A stretch of DNA of 64,000 bases from JADKIH01 sp043747595 (lineage in GTDB: Bacteria > Bacteroidota > Bacteroidia > AKYH767-A > 2013-40CM-41-45). The notes below the pieces were generated by a model, which was given only the letters and a program-made list of their open reading frames with translations, did not search any database and was not told the DNA's origin. Positions 54,260 to 63,889 of this stretch are shown one piece after another. The position numbers and the translations under genes are program-made. The DNA lies in assembly GCA_043747595.1 (NCBI GenBank), contig JAYTOX010000003.1, positions 12,387 through 76,386 of the forward strand, in the 5' to 3' direction. The first letter of the stretch is position 1. The number at the start of each line of letters is the position of its first letter.

Positions 54260-54972
54260 TGTTTGTAATTGGTAATTGTTTGTGTGTATTCTAATCCATT
54301 GAGAATAATTATTCCACCGGAGGTTGACGCTACACGAACACTATCGATGGATTTGTAGAGTAAACCAACGTGATTTCCATAGACTTCATTTTTTACACTT
54401 CTACTAATATTCGAAACAAAATCATCTTGATTGACAGATACGGTAGAATCAAAATTTACCGAAGCATACGTCATAGAATTATAAACATTTTGATATTTGT
54501 AATTTGCATCACCTAGTAGATTATATGCGTTACCATTCCAAATTCTTCCTTCCTTAATAGGAAAAGTTAATCGAATGTACCGTTGATTGTCTTCCACTCT
54601 TTCTAATGATGTAGAAGATAATTTTGCTGTCCACATAGAAGTAAATAGCCATGGCAATGAATCGGCATCACGTTTGTATCGGCTTATCATCCACGCAATT
54701 TTCCCTTCACCGTCGATGAAAGAACTATCAATTTGTTCACGTAGATTAAAATGATGCGCTTCAATGCTTGTATCGACCAAATATTGATCGTCGATATTAA
54801 GATGAATCGTAGAATCGACACTGTATTCAATCCAGAAACCGGAGTCGATCGGATAAAATGGTGTCAGCTGAGTAGTGTTCTCAGGAAATAATACTTCATC
54901 GTTTTTGCAAGCAGAGAAAAACGAGATTAATCCTAGAAGGATAAGAAGTTTACAGATGTTTGTTGAAGTCAT
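54256..54972 (-). CDS. Lipoprotein of unknown function
   Basis: A 238-residue protein. The ATG at 54972 starts MTSTNICKLLILLGLISFFSAC, a lipoprotein signal with Cys at the end; the frame is open for ten more codons upstream. The mature part begins KNDEVLFPENTTQLTPFYPIDSGFWIEYSVDS and shows no domain I recognise. The alternating beta-rich sequence suggests a barrel or beta-sandwich lipid-bound protein. It lies between the AlkB-like gene and the T9SS protease, overlapping the latter by ATGA. Confidence 0.65.
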   Translation of the reverse strand: MTSTNICKLLILLGLISFFSACKNDEVLFPENTTQLTPFYPIDSGFWIEYSVDSTIHLNIDDQYLVDTSIEAHHFNLREQIDSSFIDGEGKIAWMISRYKRDADSLPWLFTSMWTAKLSSTSLERVEDNQRYIRLTFPIKEGRIWNGNAYNLLGDANYKYQNVYNSMTYASVNFDSTVSVNQDDFVSNISRSVKNEVYGNHVGLLYKSIDSVRVASTSGGIIILNGLEYTQTITNYKH

Positions 54973-54998
54973 AAAAGCGAATTGAATGGGAGAATTTC

Positions 54999-56036
54999 TC
55001 AAGCTACTTTTTTATTTTTTTGTTCGATAAAACGATCAAGGATTTTATTTACTACACTAAACCAAAGTGAAGGAATTAAAGCTAAATAAATAGCAGAAGC
55101 ATAACCACCAGGCAAAACGGGAGAACCTTGATACGATTGCAAGGTATGAAATGGCTTTGATGCAAAATAATGATGATCACTGTGTCGACTCAAATCTATC
55201 AACAGAAAGCGGCTGATTACTTTATCGGTTTGCCAGCTAAGATCTTCTCTTACTCGTTCATTTTCTTTCCTGAAAAGGCCATAATGTTCAATGTAATTTG
55301 TGTATTCTAACAGGAAATTTGCGATTAATAGTTGCAAAGCGAAAATCATGACCATTTGGAATCCAAAGATAAATCCAATTAATGAAAACAAGATCAGTTG
55401 AAAAATAAAATTCAGGATAAGTTCATTAGCAACTAAATAACGATTTCCTTCAGAAGCCAAGCGTTTTTTTTCTAATCGATAAGCATTCGCAATTTGTCCA
55501 AACATAGAGCGAATAAAAAATCTGTAGAGCGATTCATTCCTTTTAGCAGTGGCAGGATCTTTATCGGTACCAACCCATTTGTGATGAACTCGTAAATGTT
55601 CGATATAGAAATACGTATTTCCTGCAGAGAATAAAAGCAGTTTACCCAGAGTCCGAAAGAATTTATTTTTCCGATGAATAAGTTCATGGGCAACAACTAT
55701 AGCAGAAGTTCCGGAATGAAGACCTGTTGAAACGGCGGCACCAATTATTTGCCAACCTGCAACTTTATTAAAACGGATTACATATACGAGCGATGAAAGT
55801 GCTATGAATTGAAGCAAAACATGAGTAATCAAAATCAAATCAGGCACAAAAGAATTTTCTTGAAAGGAGTTTGATTTATTTTCAGGCACAAACCATTCAA
55901 GAACACAAAGAATTCCAAAGACAAAAATAATATTGGCATAAACATAATTGCCGCCCATTAGATTACCGACAATTACGAGTAAACCCGGAAGCAGACTCCA
56001 AGCGTATGCTAAATTCCTAAAATTACTTTTGAACAT
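54999..56036 (-). CDS. AlkB-like integral membrane di-iron monooxygenase/desaturase
   Basis: A 345-residue membrane protein with about six spans. All four His clusters of alkane 1-monooxygenases are present: HELIHRK (117-123), EHLRVHHKW (146-154), NYIEHYG (247-253) and LSRHSDHH (282-289). This set separates AlkB from ordinary acyl desaturases. The enzyme class inserts oxygen into alkyl chains using electrons from rubredoxin; no rubredoxin or reductase is in the window. The substrate could be a lipid tail rather than free alkane (inference). It heads a minus-strand group with a lipoprotein and the T9SS protease. Confidence 0.85.
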   Translation of the reverse strand: MFKSNFRNLAYAWSLLPGLLVIVGNLMGGNYVYANIIFVFGILCVLEWFVPENKSNSFQENSFVPDLILITHVLLQFIALSSLVYVIRFNKVAGWQIIGAAVSTGLHSGTSAIVVAHELIHRKNKFFRTLGKLLLFSAGNTYFYIEHLRVHHKWVGTDKDPATAKRNESLYRFFIRSMFGQIANAYRLEKKRLASEGNRYLVANELILNFIFQLILFSLIGFIFGFQMVMIFALQLLIANFLLEYTNYIEHYGLFRKENERVREDLSWQTDKVISRFLLIDLSRHSDHHYFASKPFHTLQSYQGSPVLPGGYASAIYLALIPSLWFSVVNKILDRFIEQKNKKVA

Positions 56037-56160
56037 ATTACGTAAAAATACCCAATTTAATCACACCTTCTATCATTGAAAAGTAACAATTTTTAACAAG
56101 AAATTATCGTTTCACTATTAAAATAAGTGATTACTTTAGCGCTTTAAACATTGATGAATA

Positions 56161-56805
56161 ATGAGAAAAATCATACTGCTAGTCGCCATCTTGGGCTTCC
56201 AAATGATTTCGGGCAAAGCACAAACAATTGATCAATCTGGGCTCGTACAATTTTCTGGGGTAATTGTTACTTCAGATAGTTTGGCACCAGTTCCCTACAC
56301 TAGTGTAATGATTAAGAGTTCAAACCGCGGAACAGTAAGCGACTATTTCGGCTTCTTTTCCTTTGTAGCCAAAATGAAAGATACGATAGAATTCGCAGCT
56401 ATAGGTTTTAAGAAAGCAACATTTGTGATACCGGATACACTTTCTGATAATCGATGTTCCATGATCCAGATTCTAAGAGCCGATACCATTTTACTTAGAG
56501 AAGTCGTTATTTTTCCGTGGCCAACAAAAGAACAATTTAAAGAAGCATTTATTCGTTTACGTGTTCCTGAAGACGACAGAGCCAGAGCAGAGAAAAATCT
56601 GAATGAAGAAAAGATGGCTTACTTGGCCAATAATATGTCGATGGATGGAAGTATGAATTTTAAATATGCAATGGAACAACATTCAACAAGATTGTATTAT
56701 GCCGGACAACTACCACCAAACAATTTGTTGAATCCTGTTGCATGGTCTAAATTTATTAAAATGTGGCAAGACGGGGCCTTCAGTAAAAAAGATAAAAAAG
56801 AATAA
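56161..56805 (+). CDS. Exported carboxypeptidase-regulatory-like domain protein
   Basis: A 214-residue protein with a signal peptide (MRKIILLVAILGFQMISGKAQ). Residues ~30-110 form a CarboxypepD_reg-like beta-sandwich (FSGVIVTSDSLAPVPYTSV, GFFSFVAKMKDTIEFAAIGF), the domain usually found in front of TonB-dependent receptors. The C-terminal half is helical and charged (EDDRARAEKNLNEEKMAYL). It lies 24 bases upstream of a TonB-dependent receptor gene in the same direction, so a shared function in receptor assembly or cargo handling is likely but unproven. Confidence 0.75.
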   Translation: MRKIILLVAILGFQMISGKAQTIDQSGLVQFSGVIVTSDSLAPVPYTSVMIKSSNRGTVSDYFGFFSFVAKMKDTIEFAAIGFKKATFVIPDTLSDNRCSMIQILRADTILLREVVIFPWPTKEQFKEAFIRLRVPEDDRARAEKNLNEEKMAYLANNMSMDGSMNFKYAMEQHSTRLYYAGQLPPNNLLNPVAWSKFIKMWQDGAFSKKDKKE

Positions 56806-56829
56806 AAAAGAATAAAAGCTACCTACTCT

Positions 56830-59340
56830 ATGGCCCATTTGCGCCTGCTTCTCATTACATTTTTTGTAGTGATCAGCCAGTTACTTTTTGCACAAACAGC
56901 TACTGTTACAGGAACAGTAAGTGAAATCAATGGAACTCCGTTAAGCGGAGCCACAGTAGCATTACTTGGAAAAACCATAGGCACTACTTCCAATGATCAA
57001 GGAAACTACACCTTAGAAATTCCTTCCAATGAAAAAATTACTCTAATTATTTCTTACACAGGTTTAAAAGCTGATACTTTTTATTTGAAACTTTCTACCG
57101 GTGAGAAAAGAGTGATCAATTCAAAAATGACAAGTAAAGTATTTCAAATAAAAGAATTTACTGTTGAAGATCGATCGATCAAAACAATAAACATAACACC
57201 GATAAATCCAAAGGTGGTAAAAATGATTCCAACGCCCAATCAAAGTGTGGAAGACATTTTAAAAACAATGCCGGGTGTTTCTTCCGCCAACGAATTAAGC
57301 TCTTCCTATTCGGTAAGAGGAGGAAATTACGATGAAAATTTAGTTTACATCAACGACTTCGAAGTATTCCGTCCACTCTTAGTTCGTTCCGGGCAACAAG
57401 AAGGATTGAGTGTAATTAATCCTGATATGGTTGATGCCATTAAATTTTCTGCCGGAGGTTTTGATGCGGTTTATGGTGATAAGATGAGTTCAGTCTTAGA
57501 TATTAAATATAGAAGACCAAAAAAATTCGCCGGAGCAATCAGTGCATCTTTGTTAGGAGGTTCACTCGAATTAGAAAATCAGAGCAAGAATAAAAAGTTT
57601 TACTACATGCTTGGTGCTCGTCAGAAATCCAATCAGTATTTACTAAATACATTCGAAACAAAAGGAGAATATAAACCATCCTTCACCGATATTCAAATAT
57701 TTACCGGTTACGATTTTTCAAAAAAGTTTTCAGTAGAATTTTTCGGAAACTATGCTCGCAACCGATACAATTTAGTTCCACAAACACGAGAAACAAATTT
57801 TGGAACAATCAACGATGCAAAGCGATTCACGGTTTATTTCGAAGGACAAGAAGTAGACAAATACGAGTTGTTTACCGGCTCTGCTTCTGCCATTTACCAA
57901 CCGAAAGATAATTTAAAACTAAAACTCATTGGCACAAAATATTTATCTGATGAGTCTGAAAATTTTGATATCCTCGGTCAGTATTTTTTAGACCAACTAG
58001 AAAATGATTTAGGAAAAGACAATTTTGGAACAGTTGCATTTAATCTTGGTGTTGGTTCTTTTTTAAATCATGGAAGAAATAACTTGAATGGAGAAATTAC
58101 ATCGATAGAACATAAAGGCGAATTGATCCACGAGAAAAGTGTGTGGCAATGGGGAGGAAAATTACAGCAGGAGAAATTTATCGATAAATTACACGAATGG
58201 ACGTATAACGATTCAGCAGGTTTTTCCATTCCGTCTTATCGTGATTCGATAAATCCAATAATCACATTGAACGATGTTGTAATTGCTAAAAATAGTTTAA
58301 CGACCAATCGACTTTCAGGATACATTCAAAACAACTGGCAACTTACCGATACTACTAAATTGATTTTGACAACAGGAATAAGAGCAAACTATTCAGACCT
58401 AAACGGACAACTTGTAATTAGTCCCCGGATTTCTATTAGCTACAAGCCACGTTCAAAAAAGAATTTCAATTTGCATGCTTCCGGAGGATTGTATTATCAG
58501 CCACCGTTCTATCGTGAGTTAAGAGGATACGACGGAAAATTATATCCGGAAACACGCGCACAGCGATCAATCCATTTAGTAATTGGTGGTGATTATACCT
58601 TTCTAGCTTTAGGAAGAGAATTTAAATTGACATCGGAAGCTTTTTACAAATTTTTAGATGATCTGATTCCATATAAAGTAGAAAATATCAGAACACGGTA
58701 TTTACCTCAGTACAGGTCGGTGGGTTATGCCAGAGGAATCGACTTCCGATTGTTCGGGCAATTTGTTTCAGGTGCTGAATCGTGGATGAGTTTATCATTT
58801 CTTCAAACAGAAGAAGATATAAAAGGTGATTACTACTTTCGTTACTTCAATAGCGACGGTCAAGAAATTATTCCCGGTTATACTTTTAATTCACGACCAA
58901 CCGATTCAATTAAAGTTGAACCGGGCTACATTCCTCGACCGGCCGACCAGAGAGTAACCTTTGGTATCTTCTTCCAAGATTTTCTGCCCAAATTTCCGAC
59001 ATACAAAATGCAACTCAGTTTGATTTTCGGAACAGCACTGCCTTTTGGTCCTCCGGGACAAGATCGTTACAAAGACGGACTCCGAACACCAACTTATAGA
59101 AGAGTTGATATTGGCTTTTCCAAACAACTTATAGGTGAAGACGTAAAGAAAAAACCAACAGGAAAATTTTTACGTTCTTTTGAATCGATGTGGATAGGTT
59201 TAGAAGTTTTCAATTTACTTCAGGTAAATAATGTGGCTTCTTATACATGGATCACCGATATTTCAAATGCTCGCAGATATGCAGTTCCAAATTACTTAAC
59301 AGGCCGACAATTAAATTTACGAATCACAGCTAATTTTTAA
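56830..59340 (+). CDS. TonB-dependent receptor
   Basis: An 836-residue outer-membrane receptor. A signal peptide (ending QLLFAQ) is followed by a carboxypeptidase-regulatory domain (VTGTVSEINGTPLSGATV) and a plug domain (QSVEDILKTMPGVSSANE, SYSVRGGNYDENLVYIN, AGGFDAVYGDKMSSVL). A 22-strand barrel then runs to the end (LTGRQLNLRITANF, terminal Phe). No SusD partner is present, which argues against a classical Sus system; the ligand is unknown. It is the central gene of a three-gene unit with small exported proteins on each side. Confidence 0.9.
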   Translation: MAHLRLLLITFFVVISQLLFAQTATVTGTVSEINGTPLSGATVALLGKTIGTTSNDQGNYTLEIPSNEKITLIISYTGLKADTFYLKLSTGEKRVINSKMTSKVFQIKEFTVEDRSIKTINITPINPKVVKMIPTPNQSVEDILKTMPGVSSANELSSSYSVRGGNYDENLVYINDFEVFRPLLVRSGQQEGLSVINPDMVDAIKFSAGGFDAVYGDKMSSVLDIKYRRPKKFAGAISASLLGGSLELENQSKNKKFYYMLGARQKSNQYLLNTFETKGEYKPSFTDIQIFTGYDFSKKFSVEFFGNYARNRYNLVPQTRETNFGTINDAKRFTVYFEGQEVDKYELFTGSASAIYQPKDNLKLKLIGTKYLSDESENFDILGQYFLDQLENDLGKDNFGTVAFNLGVGSFLNHGRNNLNGEITSIEHKGELIHEKSVWQWGGKLQQEKFIDKLHEWTYNDSAGFSIPSYRDSINPIITLNDVVIAKNSLTTNRLSGYIQNNWQLTDTTKLILTTGIRANYSDLNGQLVISPRISISYKPRSKKNFNLHASGGLYYQPPFYRELRGYDGKLYPETRAQRSIHLVIGGDYTFLALGREFKLTSEAFYKFLDDLIPYKVENIRTRYLPQYRSVGYARGIDFRLFGQFVSGAESWMSLSFLQTEEDIKGDYYFRYFNSDGQEIIPGYTFNSRPTDSIKVEPGYIPRPADQRVTFGIFFQDFLPKFPTYKMQLSLIFGTALPFGPPGQDRYKDGLRTPTYRRVDIGFSKQLIGEDVKKKPTGKFLRSFESMWIGLEVFNLLQVNNVASYTWITDISNARRYAVPNYLTGRQLNLRITANF

Positions 59341-59341
59341 A

Positions 59342-59734
59342 ATGAAAACCAAATTTTTTCTTCTTGCATTTTTAATGATAGCATTAACCACATTCTGTTT
59401 TGCACAAGATGTAATATTTTGTGAGCGAGTAGATAAATGGGGAAACGCATTTAACGAAAGCGATCATTTTACCATAGGAGAAAAGGGCGGTTTTTTTCAA
59501 ATACTATTCAGACAGAAAGAGAGTCTCAATTCTACTCAAGCAACTTTCGATATTTACTTAAAAGAAAAAGATCAAGAAAATTTTGTGAGTTCAGTAAAGA
59601 TGAAAGTAAATCCGGATGCTATTTGGTTTTACAAAGAAGTAACTTTTTTTAAACCGGGAGAATATCATATTTATATTTATAATGAGAAAGACCGATTTCT
59701 AGGTGTTGGTAAAATGACAATTACGAAAAAGTAA
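59342..59734 (+). CDS. Small exported protein, unknown function
   Basis: A 130-residue protein with a signal peptide (MKTKFFLLAFLMIALTTFCFAQ). The mature part (~108 residues) looks like a single beta-sandwich: ESDHFTIGEKGGFFQILFRQ, ATFDIYLKEKD, FFKPGEYHIYIYNEKD. I recognise no family. It starts one base after the TonB-dependent receptor stop, so it is surely co-transcribed and probably works with the receptor in the periplasm. Confidence 0.75.
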   Translation: MKTKFFLLAFLMIALTTFCFAQDVIFCERVDKWGNAFNESDHFTIGEKGGFFQILFRQKESLNSTQATFDIYLKEKDQENFVSSVKMKVNPDAIWFYKEVTFFKPGEYHIYIYNEKDRFLGVGKMTITKK

Positions 59735-59768
59735 TTTCAGGCAATCATATTTTTTCAAATCAACGGAT

Positions 59769-60575
59769 TTATTTGAAAGGAGAATCAGGTTCTTTTGCCA
59801 TGTGCTTGTAAACCATTTTATCCATCATTGCCGGAAAAAATTTGTTTAACCACACAGTTAATTTTCCATTGAAAGTGAGAACTAAATCGCGCTTACGATT
59901 AACTGTAGCATTATAAATGTGATCTGCAACTTCATCTGACGACATCATTTTATTTTCCGTTCGCGGCGATTCACCCTGACTACTTCCATCTTTTGAGAGT
60001 GAAGATTTGCGGATGTTGGAGGCCGTAAATCCCGGACAAGCTACTAAAACATGAAGATTGTTATTGAGATTTTCCGTTCTCAAAGTTTCTAGGAAACCTT
60101 CCAATGCAAATTTAGATGCAGAGTATCCTGTTCTCCCTGGCAGTCCTTTTTTTCCTGCAATAGAAGAAACACCAACAACACTTCCTTTTGATTTTAGCAA
60201 ATGCGGAAGAGCATATTTAGTAGCGAACACTGCACCCCAGAAATTAATATCCATTACTTTTTTAATCACATCCAAGTCGAGATCTAAGAAAAGCGCACGC
60301 ATTGAAATTCCGGCATTGTTAATCAGCACATCAATTTTGCCATAAGCATTCATCGTTTGCTCAATTAAGTTTTTGCAGTCAGACTCCTTACTCACATCGC
60401 AACAAACAGCCATGACATTTCCACACGTCAATTGAAGTTCTTGCTTTAGAGCTTCTAGTTTTTCCAATTGACGCGCAGCAATAACAACTGTCGATCCGTG
60501 TGCAGAAAATTTTCTAGCAAGCGACTCGCCTATTCCACCGGAAGCACCGGTAATGATTACAACTTTATCTTTCAC
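59769..60575 (-). CDS. Short-chain dehydrogenase/reductase
   Basis: A 268-residue classical SDR. TGASGGIG (9-16) binds the nucleotide, NNAG and the catalytic Ser (VGVSSIAG) and YSASK motifs are intact, and Arg40 in IAARQLEKLEAL suggests NADP preference. The C-terminal extension is hydrophobic (WLNKFFPAMMDKMVYKHM), as in membrane-associated lipid-related SDRs such as DHRS7-type proteins. The start is GTG and its first base is shared with the last base of the upstream FAD oxidase stop. The substrate is unknown. Confidence 0.88.
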   Translation of the reverse strand: MKDKVVIITGASGGIGESLARKFSAHGSTVVIAARQLEKLEALKQELQLTCGNVMAVCCDVSKESDCKNLIEQTMNAYGKIDVLINNAGISMRALFLDLDLDVIKKVMDINFWGAVFATKYALPHLLKSKGSVVGVSSIAGKKGLPGRTGYSASKFALEGFLETLRTENLNNNLHVLVACPGFTASNIRKSSLSKDGSSQGESPRTENKMMSSDEVADHIYNATVNRKRDLVLTFNGKLTVWLNKFFPAMMDKMVYKHMAKEPDSPFK

Positions 60576-61975
60576 TAATTAAATATTTTTCCCGGATTTA
60601 AAATTCCGTTGGGGTCAAACAATTTTTTAATTCCCTTCATCAAATCAATTTGTGTTTTGTTAAAAGCAATGTCGATGTAATTTTTTTGAACGTAACCTAT
60701 TCCATGCTCGCCTGATATTGTACCGCCCAAGCTTACACATAACTGAAAAATTTCGCGTATACCAAGAGGAACTTTCGTATTCCAATCTTCGTCAGAAATA
60801 TTTTCTTTGATGATGTTGACGTGCAAATTTCCATCGCCGGCATGACCGTAGCAAACGCTTCTAAATCCGTATTTAGCTCCAATAGCTTTTACACCTTTCA
60901 ATAAAATAGGCAATTCTGCACGTGGAACAACAGTGTCTTCTTCTTTATAAATTGAATGCGATTTCACAGCTTCACCGGCAGAGCGACGAGCACGCCATAA
61001 GTCGGCTTTTTGTTGAGCTGAATCTGCAAAAAGTATTTCATCGCAATCAAATTGGTAAAGGATCTCAGATATTTTTTCACATTCTTTGAATAGCACATCA
61101 CGATCCGTTCCATCAACTTCAATTAAAAGATGAGCATTGATATTATCTTTGAGAGGGATTTTTACATCGACATATTTCATGACGTATTCGATGCAATCAC
61201 GTTCCATAAATTCGAGTGCAGAAGGTGTAACACCGGCACGGAAAATAGCGGAGACAGCTTCACAAGCTTTTTCAGCATCGAAAAAAGGCACGAGCATTAA
61301 TAAATTCTCCGTTGGTAATGGCAATAATTTAAAAACGATTTTAGTAATTATTCCCAAAGTACCTTCGCTACCAACTAGCAGTTGCGTTAAATTATAACCT
61401 GTCGAATTTTTTAAAACATTAGCACCGGTCCAAATTATTTCTCCCGTAGGCAAAACGACTTCACAGTTTAATACATAATCTTTTGTTACACCATACTTCA
61501 CAGCTTTTGGTCCGCCGGCGCTCTCGGCTAAATTACCTCCGAGAAAACAAGAACCACGGCTAGCAGGATCGGGAGGATAAAATAATCCTTTGGCCATTAC
61601 AGCATCTTGAAAAACTTGATTGATTACACCGGGTTCAACAGTAGCCTGCAAATTCCTTTCATCAATCATCATAATTTTATTAAAGCGATCCATGGCAATA
61701 ACCAATCCGCCATGAACAGGTAGTGCACCGCCACTTAAACCAGTACCGGCTCCACGGGGAGTAACAGGAATTAAATGATGATTACAAACTTTCAGCAATT
61801 GAGAAATTTCATCGCTGTTTTTAGGGCGAACCACTACTTCCGGAATAAATCGAAGATCTTCGGTATAGTCTTTCGAATTTTGCTCAAGAACATCTTTGTT
61901 AGTGTATACATATTCCTCACCGCAGATGTTTTTGAATTCACTTAAAATCGATTCATTTATTTTTTTGTACTCCAC
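60575..61975 (-). CDS. FAD-linked oxidase, GlcD/D-lactate dehydrogenase type
   Basis: A 466-residue flavoprotein of the VAO family. VTPRGAGTGLSGGALPVHGG is the FAD-binding PP-loop region, PDPASRGSCFLGGNLAESAGG follows, and the C-terminal cap has CYGHAGDGNLHVNI and SGEHGIGYVQKNYI. It oxidises a 2-hydroxy acid such as glycolate or D-lactate; there is no fused or adjacent Fe-S subunit. The start is GTG at 61975, overlapping the end of the upstream propeller gene by 23 bases, and it hands over to the SDR gene with a one-base overlap. Confidence 0.9.
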   Translation of the reverse strand: MEYKKINESILSEFKNICGEEYVYTNKDVLEQNSKDYTEDLRFIPEVVVRPKNSDEISQLLKVCNHHLIPVTPRGAGTGLSGGALPVHGGLVIAMDRFNKIMMIDERNLQATVEPGVINQVFQDAVMAKGLFYPPDPASRGSCFLGGNLAESAGGPKAVKYGVTKDYVLNCEVVLPTGEIIWTGANVLKNSTGYNLTQLLVGSEGTLGIITKIVFKLLPLPTENLLMLVPFFDAEKACEAVSAIFRAGVTPSALEFMERDCIEYVMKYVDVKIPLKDNINAHLLIEVDGTDRDVLFKECEKISEILYQFDCDEILFADSAQQKADLWRARRSAGEAVKSHSIYKEEDTVVPRAELPILLKGVKAIGAKYGFRSVCYGHAGDGNLHVNIIKENISDEDWNTKVPLGIREIFQLCVSLGGTISGEHGIGYVQKNYIDIAFNKTQIDLMKGIKKLFDPNGILNPGKIFN

Positions 61976-63344
61976 TTTTATTTATTGGTTTACGATAATT
62001 AATTAATTCTTTTTTTTCAGGATGAAAAGTAAAATTATATTTCGACAAAATTACAGTTCCTGAAGCCTCTCCTGCATCGTCGCCTAAAAAATAAATGCTA
62101 TTTTTATTAACAACTACTTTGATAAAATGAGAAACACCATAATTAGTTGAATCGCTAAAAGTCCATTCGAAACGCGGCAATGTATCAACTTCAGCAATGA
62201 AAGGAATAAGAGTACTTTCCGGATGAGTAAGTTGCGTTCCCAATACTAATTCGTGATTTCCAATAATCTCGGTTGAAAGAAAAGTAAAATCATTTTTAGA
62301 TTTAATAAATAATTTTTCTTTACCTACTTTATTGTATATTAAATAGAGACTTTCCGAAACATTGGTGGTGTAATCGACTTTATTTCCCGTCAGAATAATT
62401 TTTTCTTTCTCTACTCGCAATGAAGATGCAAAACAATCCGCTGCTACTCCATTATAAAACGCTTCTGCTAAGAGAAGGCCGTTGCGCGAATATTTCAGAA
62501 CCGGTAAATCGGAACGGTCGCTTGTGTGGTTTACAAAACCTGTAACATACACATTCATTGAATCGTCGTTGGTAATTAAATTCGACATATCGCGTTCACT
62601 GAATACACCATCATAAATACGTTGCCATTTTAAATCGCCTGCGACATTATATTTCAGTATTAGAATATCTGAACTACGTTGTCCATTATTCGTTACACCA
62701 CTGAGATACACATTTGAAGAATCGTCTACTATTAATGAATTAAAAACATCAACTTTTACTGATACATACTTTCTCTTCCACTCAAGTTTTCCTTCGGGCG
62801 AAAGTTTTACCACAAACGCATCCAAGCTACTATCTTTAGATGTAATGTAACCAGCTGCGTAAGCATTTCCAAATTGATCGGTGGCAATAGCATTCGCTGC
62901 ATCAAACAAATGATCATTACCGTCGTAAGAAAAATCGACGTCTTGCCCTCCTTCAGAATTAAAACGGACGACCAAAAAATTTCCATTCAGATTGGCCGTT
63001 TTTGTGATTCCACATATCCATATATTTCCGAAAGCATCAATGGTTAAGGCAGCCGGGTAATCATCGCTATGTGTTGGATGTTCATAAACACGCTGCCAGA
63101 TTATCGTTCCGGCGGTATCATATTTAATAAGCACGATCTGCTTCAGCGAATCGGGCGTCCACGACTTACAAAGAACATAGCTATTTCCGAGCGCATCTAC
63201 TTTTAAATCGATTGCCTGATTAATTGAATTTAAGGTAATTTTAAAATCCTTCGACCATTCTGCTTTTATTTGAGCTTGGGCATTGGAAAATTGAAAAGAA
63301 ATCAAGGCAAAGGCAAAAGGAAGATAGTATCGAAGAAATTTCAC
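61953..63344 (-). CDS. Exported beta-propeller repeat (SBBP-like) protein
   Basis: A 463-residue protein with a GTG start and a signal peptide (KFLRYYLPFAFALISFQFSNAQ). The mature part consists of about six to seven repeats of the SBBP type, e.g. NAYAAGYITSKDSSLDAFVV and NVYLSGVTNNGQRSSDILIL, each with D-x-x-GN-x-Y and KW-Q-R-x-Y elements, forming a propeller. Unlike many Bacteroidota SBBP proteins it lacks a T9SS sorting domain and ends in a basic tail (NYRKPINKSGVQKNK), so it may stay in the periplasm. It overlaps the FAD-oxidase gene by 23 bases. Confidence 0.78.
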   Translation of the reverse strand: MKFLRYYLPFAFALISFQFSNAQAQIKAEWSKDFKITLNSINQAIDLKVDALGNSYVLCKSWTPDSLKQIVLIKYDTAGTIIWQRVYEHPTHSDDYPAALTIDAFGNIWICGITKTANLNGNFLVVRFNSEGGQDVDFSYDGNDHLFDAANAIATDQFGNAYAAGYITSKDSSLDAFVVKLSPEGKLEWKRKYVSVKVDVFNSLIVDDSSNVYLSGVTNNGQRSSDILILKYNVAGDLKWQRIYDGVFSERDMSNLITNDDSMNVYVTGFVNHTSDRSDLPVLKYSRNGLLLAEAFYNGVAADCFASSLRVEKEKIILTGNKVDYTTNVSESLYLIYNKVGKEKLFIKSKNDFTFLSTEIIGNHELVLGTQLTHPESTLIPFIAEVDTLPRFEWTFSDSTNYGVSHFIKVVVNKNSIYFLGDDAGEASGTVILSKYNFTFHPEKKELINYRKPINKSGVQKNK

Positions 63345-63529
63345 GTTTAATTCGTTTAATTTGGGTTAAAAACCGATATAAACATACTGAAACTATTCCA
63401 ATGCAGAAACTTAAAATTTCAAAATAAAACAAAATTTGTTCGCAAAAAAGCGAGAATGTTAATTAAAAAACAGATCCAAAAGCAAGAACTAAGCGATAAA
63501 AGAATTATTTTTACATCAAAATACTTACT

Positions 63530-63889
63530 ATGCAAATCACCGGAACCCTAAAAGTAAAAAAAGAAGAGCAGGTTGTAAACGACCGTTTTAAAAAGAGAGA
63601 ATTTGTAGTGACTGATAGTTCATCGCAATATCCCCAAGAAATTAGTTTTCAATTAACACAAGATCGTTGTGCTTTGTTGAACAACGTTCAAATAGGAGAA
63701 ACAATTACCGTTCATTTCAACATTAGAGGACGAGAATGGACGAGTCCACAGGGAGAAATTAAATACTTCAATACGCTTGAAGCTTGGAAAATGGATAGCA
63801 ATGGAGTTGCTTCTACTTCAGACAACAATCAAGGAGCACCAGAATACATCGATTCGCCGGTGTCAGGAAAAGACGATCTTCCATTTTAA
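63530..63889 (+). CDS. DUF3127 family protein with SSB-like acidic tail
   Basis: A 119-residue protein. The first ~90 residues match the DUF3127 family of Bacteroidota (GTLKVKKEEQVVNDRFKKREFVV, FNIRGREWTSPQGEIKYFN), a small beta-barrel predicted to resemble an OB fold. The last residues, SGKDDLPF, closely resemble the DD-x-PF tip by which single-stranded DNA-binding protein recruits repair enzymes, after a disordered Asn/Gln/Pro-rich linker. The role is not established; nucleic-acid or protein binding is inferred. A strong terminator follows at 63962. Confidence 0.85.
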   Translation: MQITGTLKVKKEEQVVNDRFKKREFVVTDSSSQYPQEISFQLTQDRCALLNNVQIGETITVHFNIRGREWTSPQGEIKYFNTLEAWKMDSNGVASTSDNNQGAPEYIDSPVSGKDDLPF

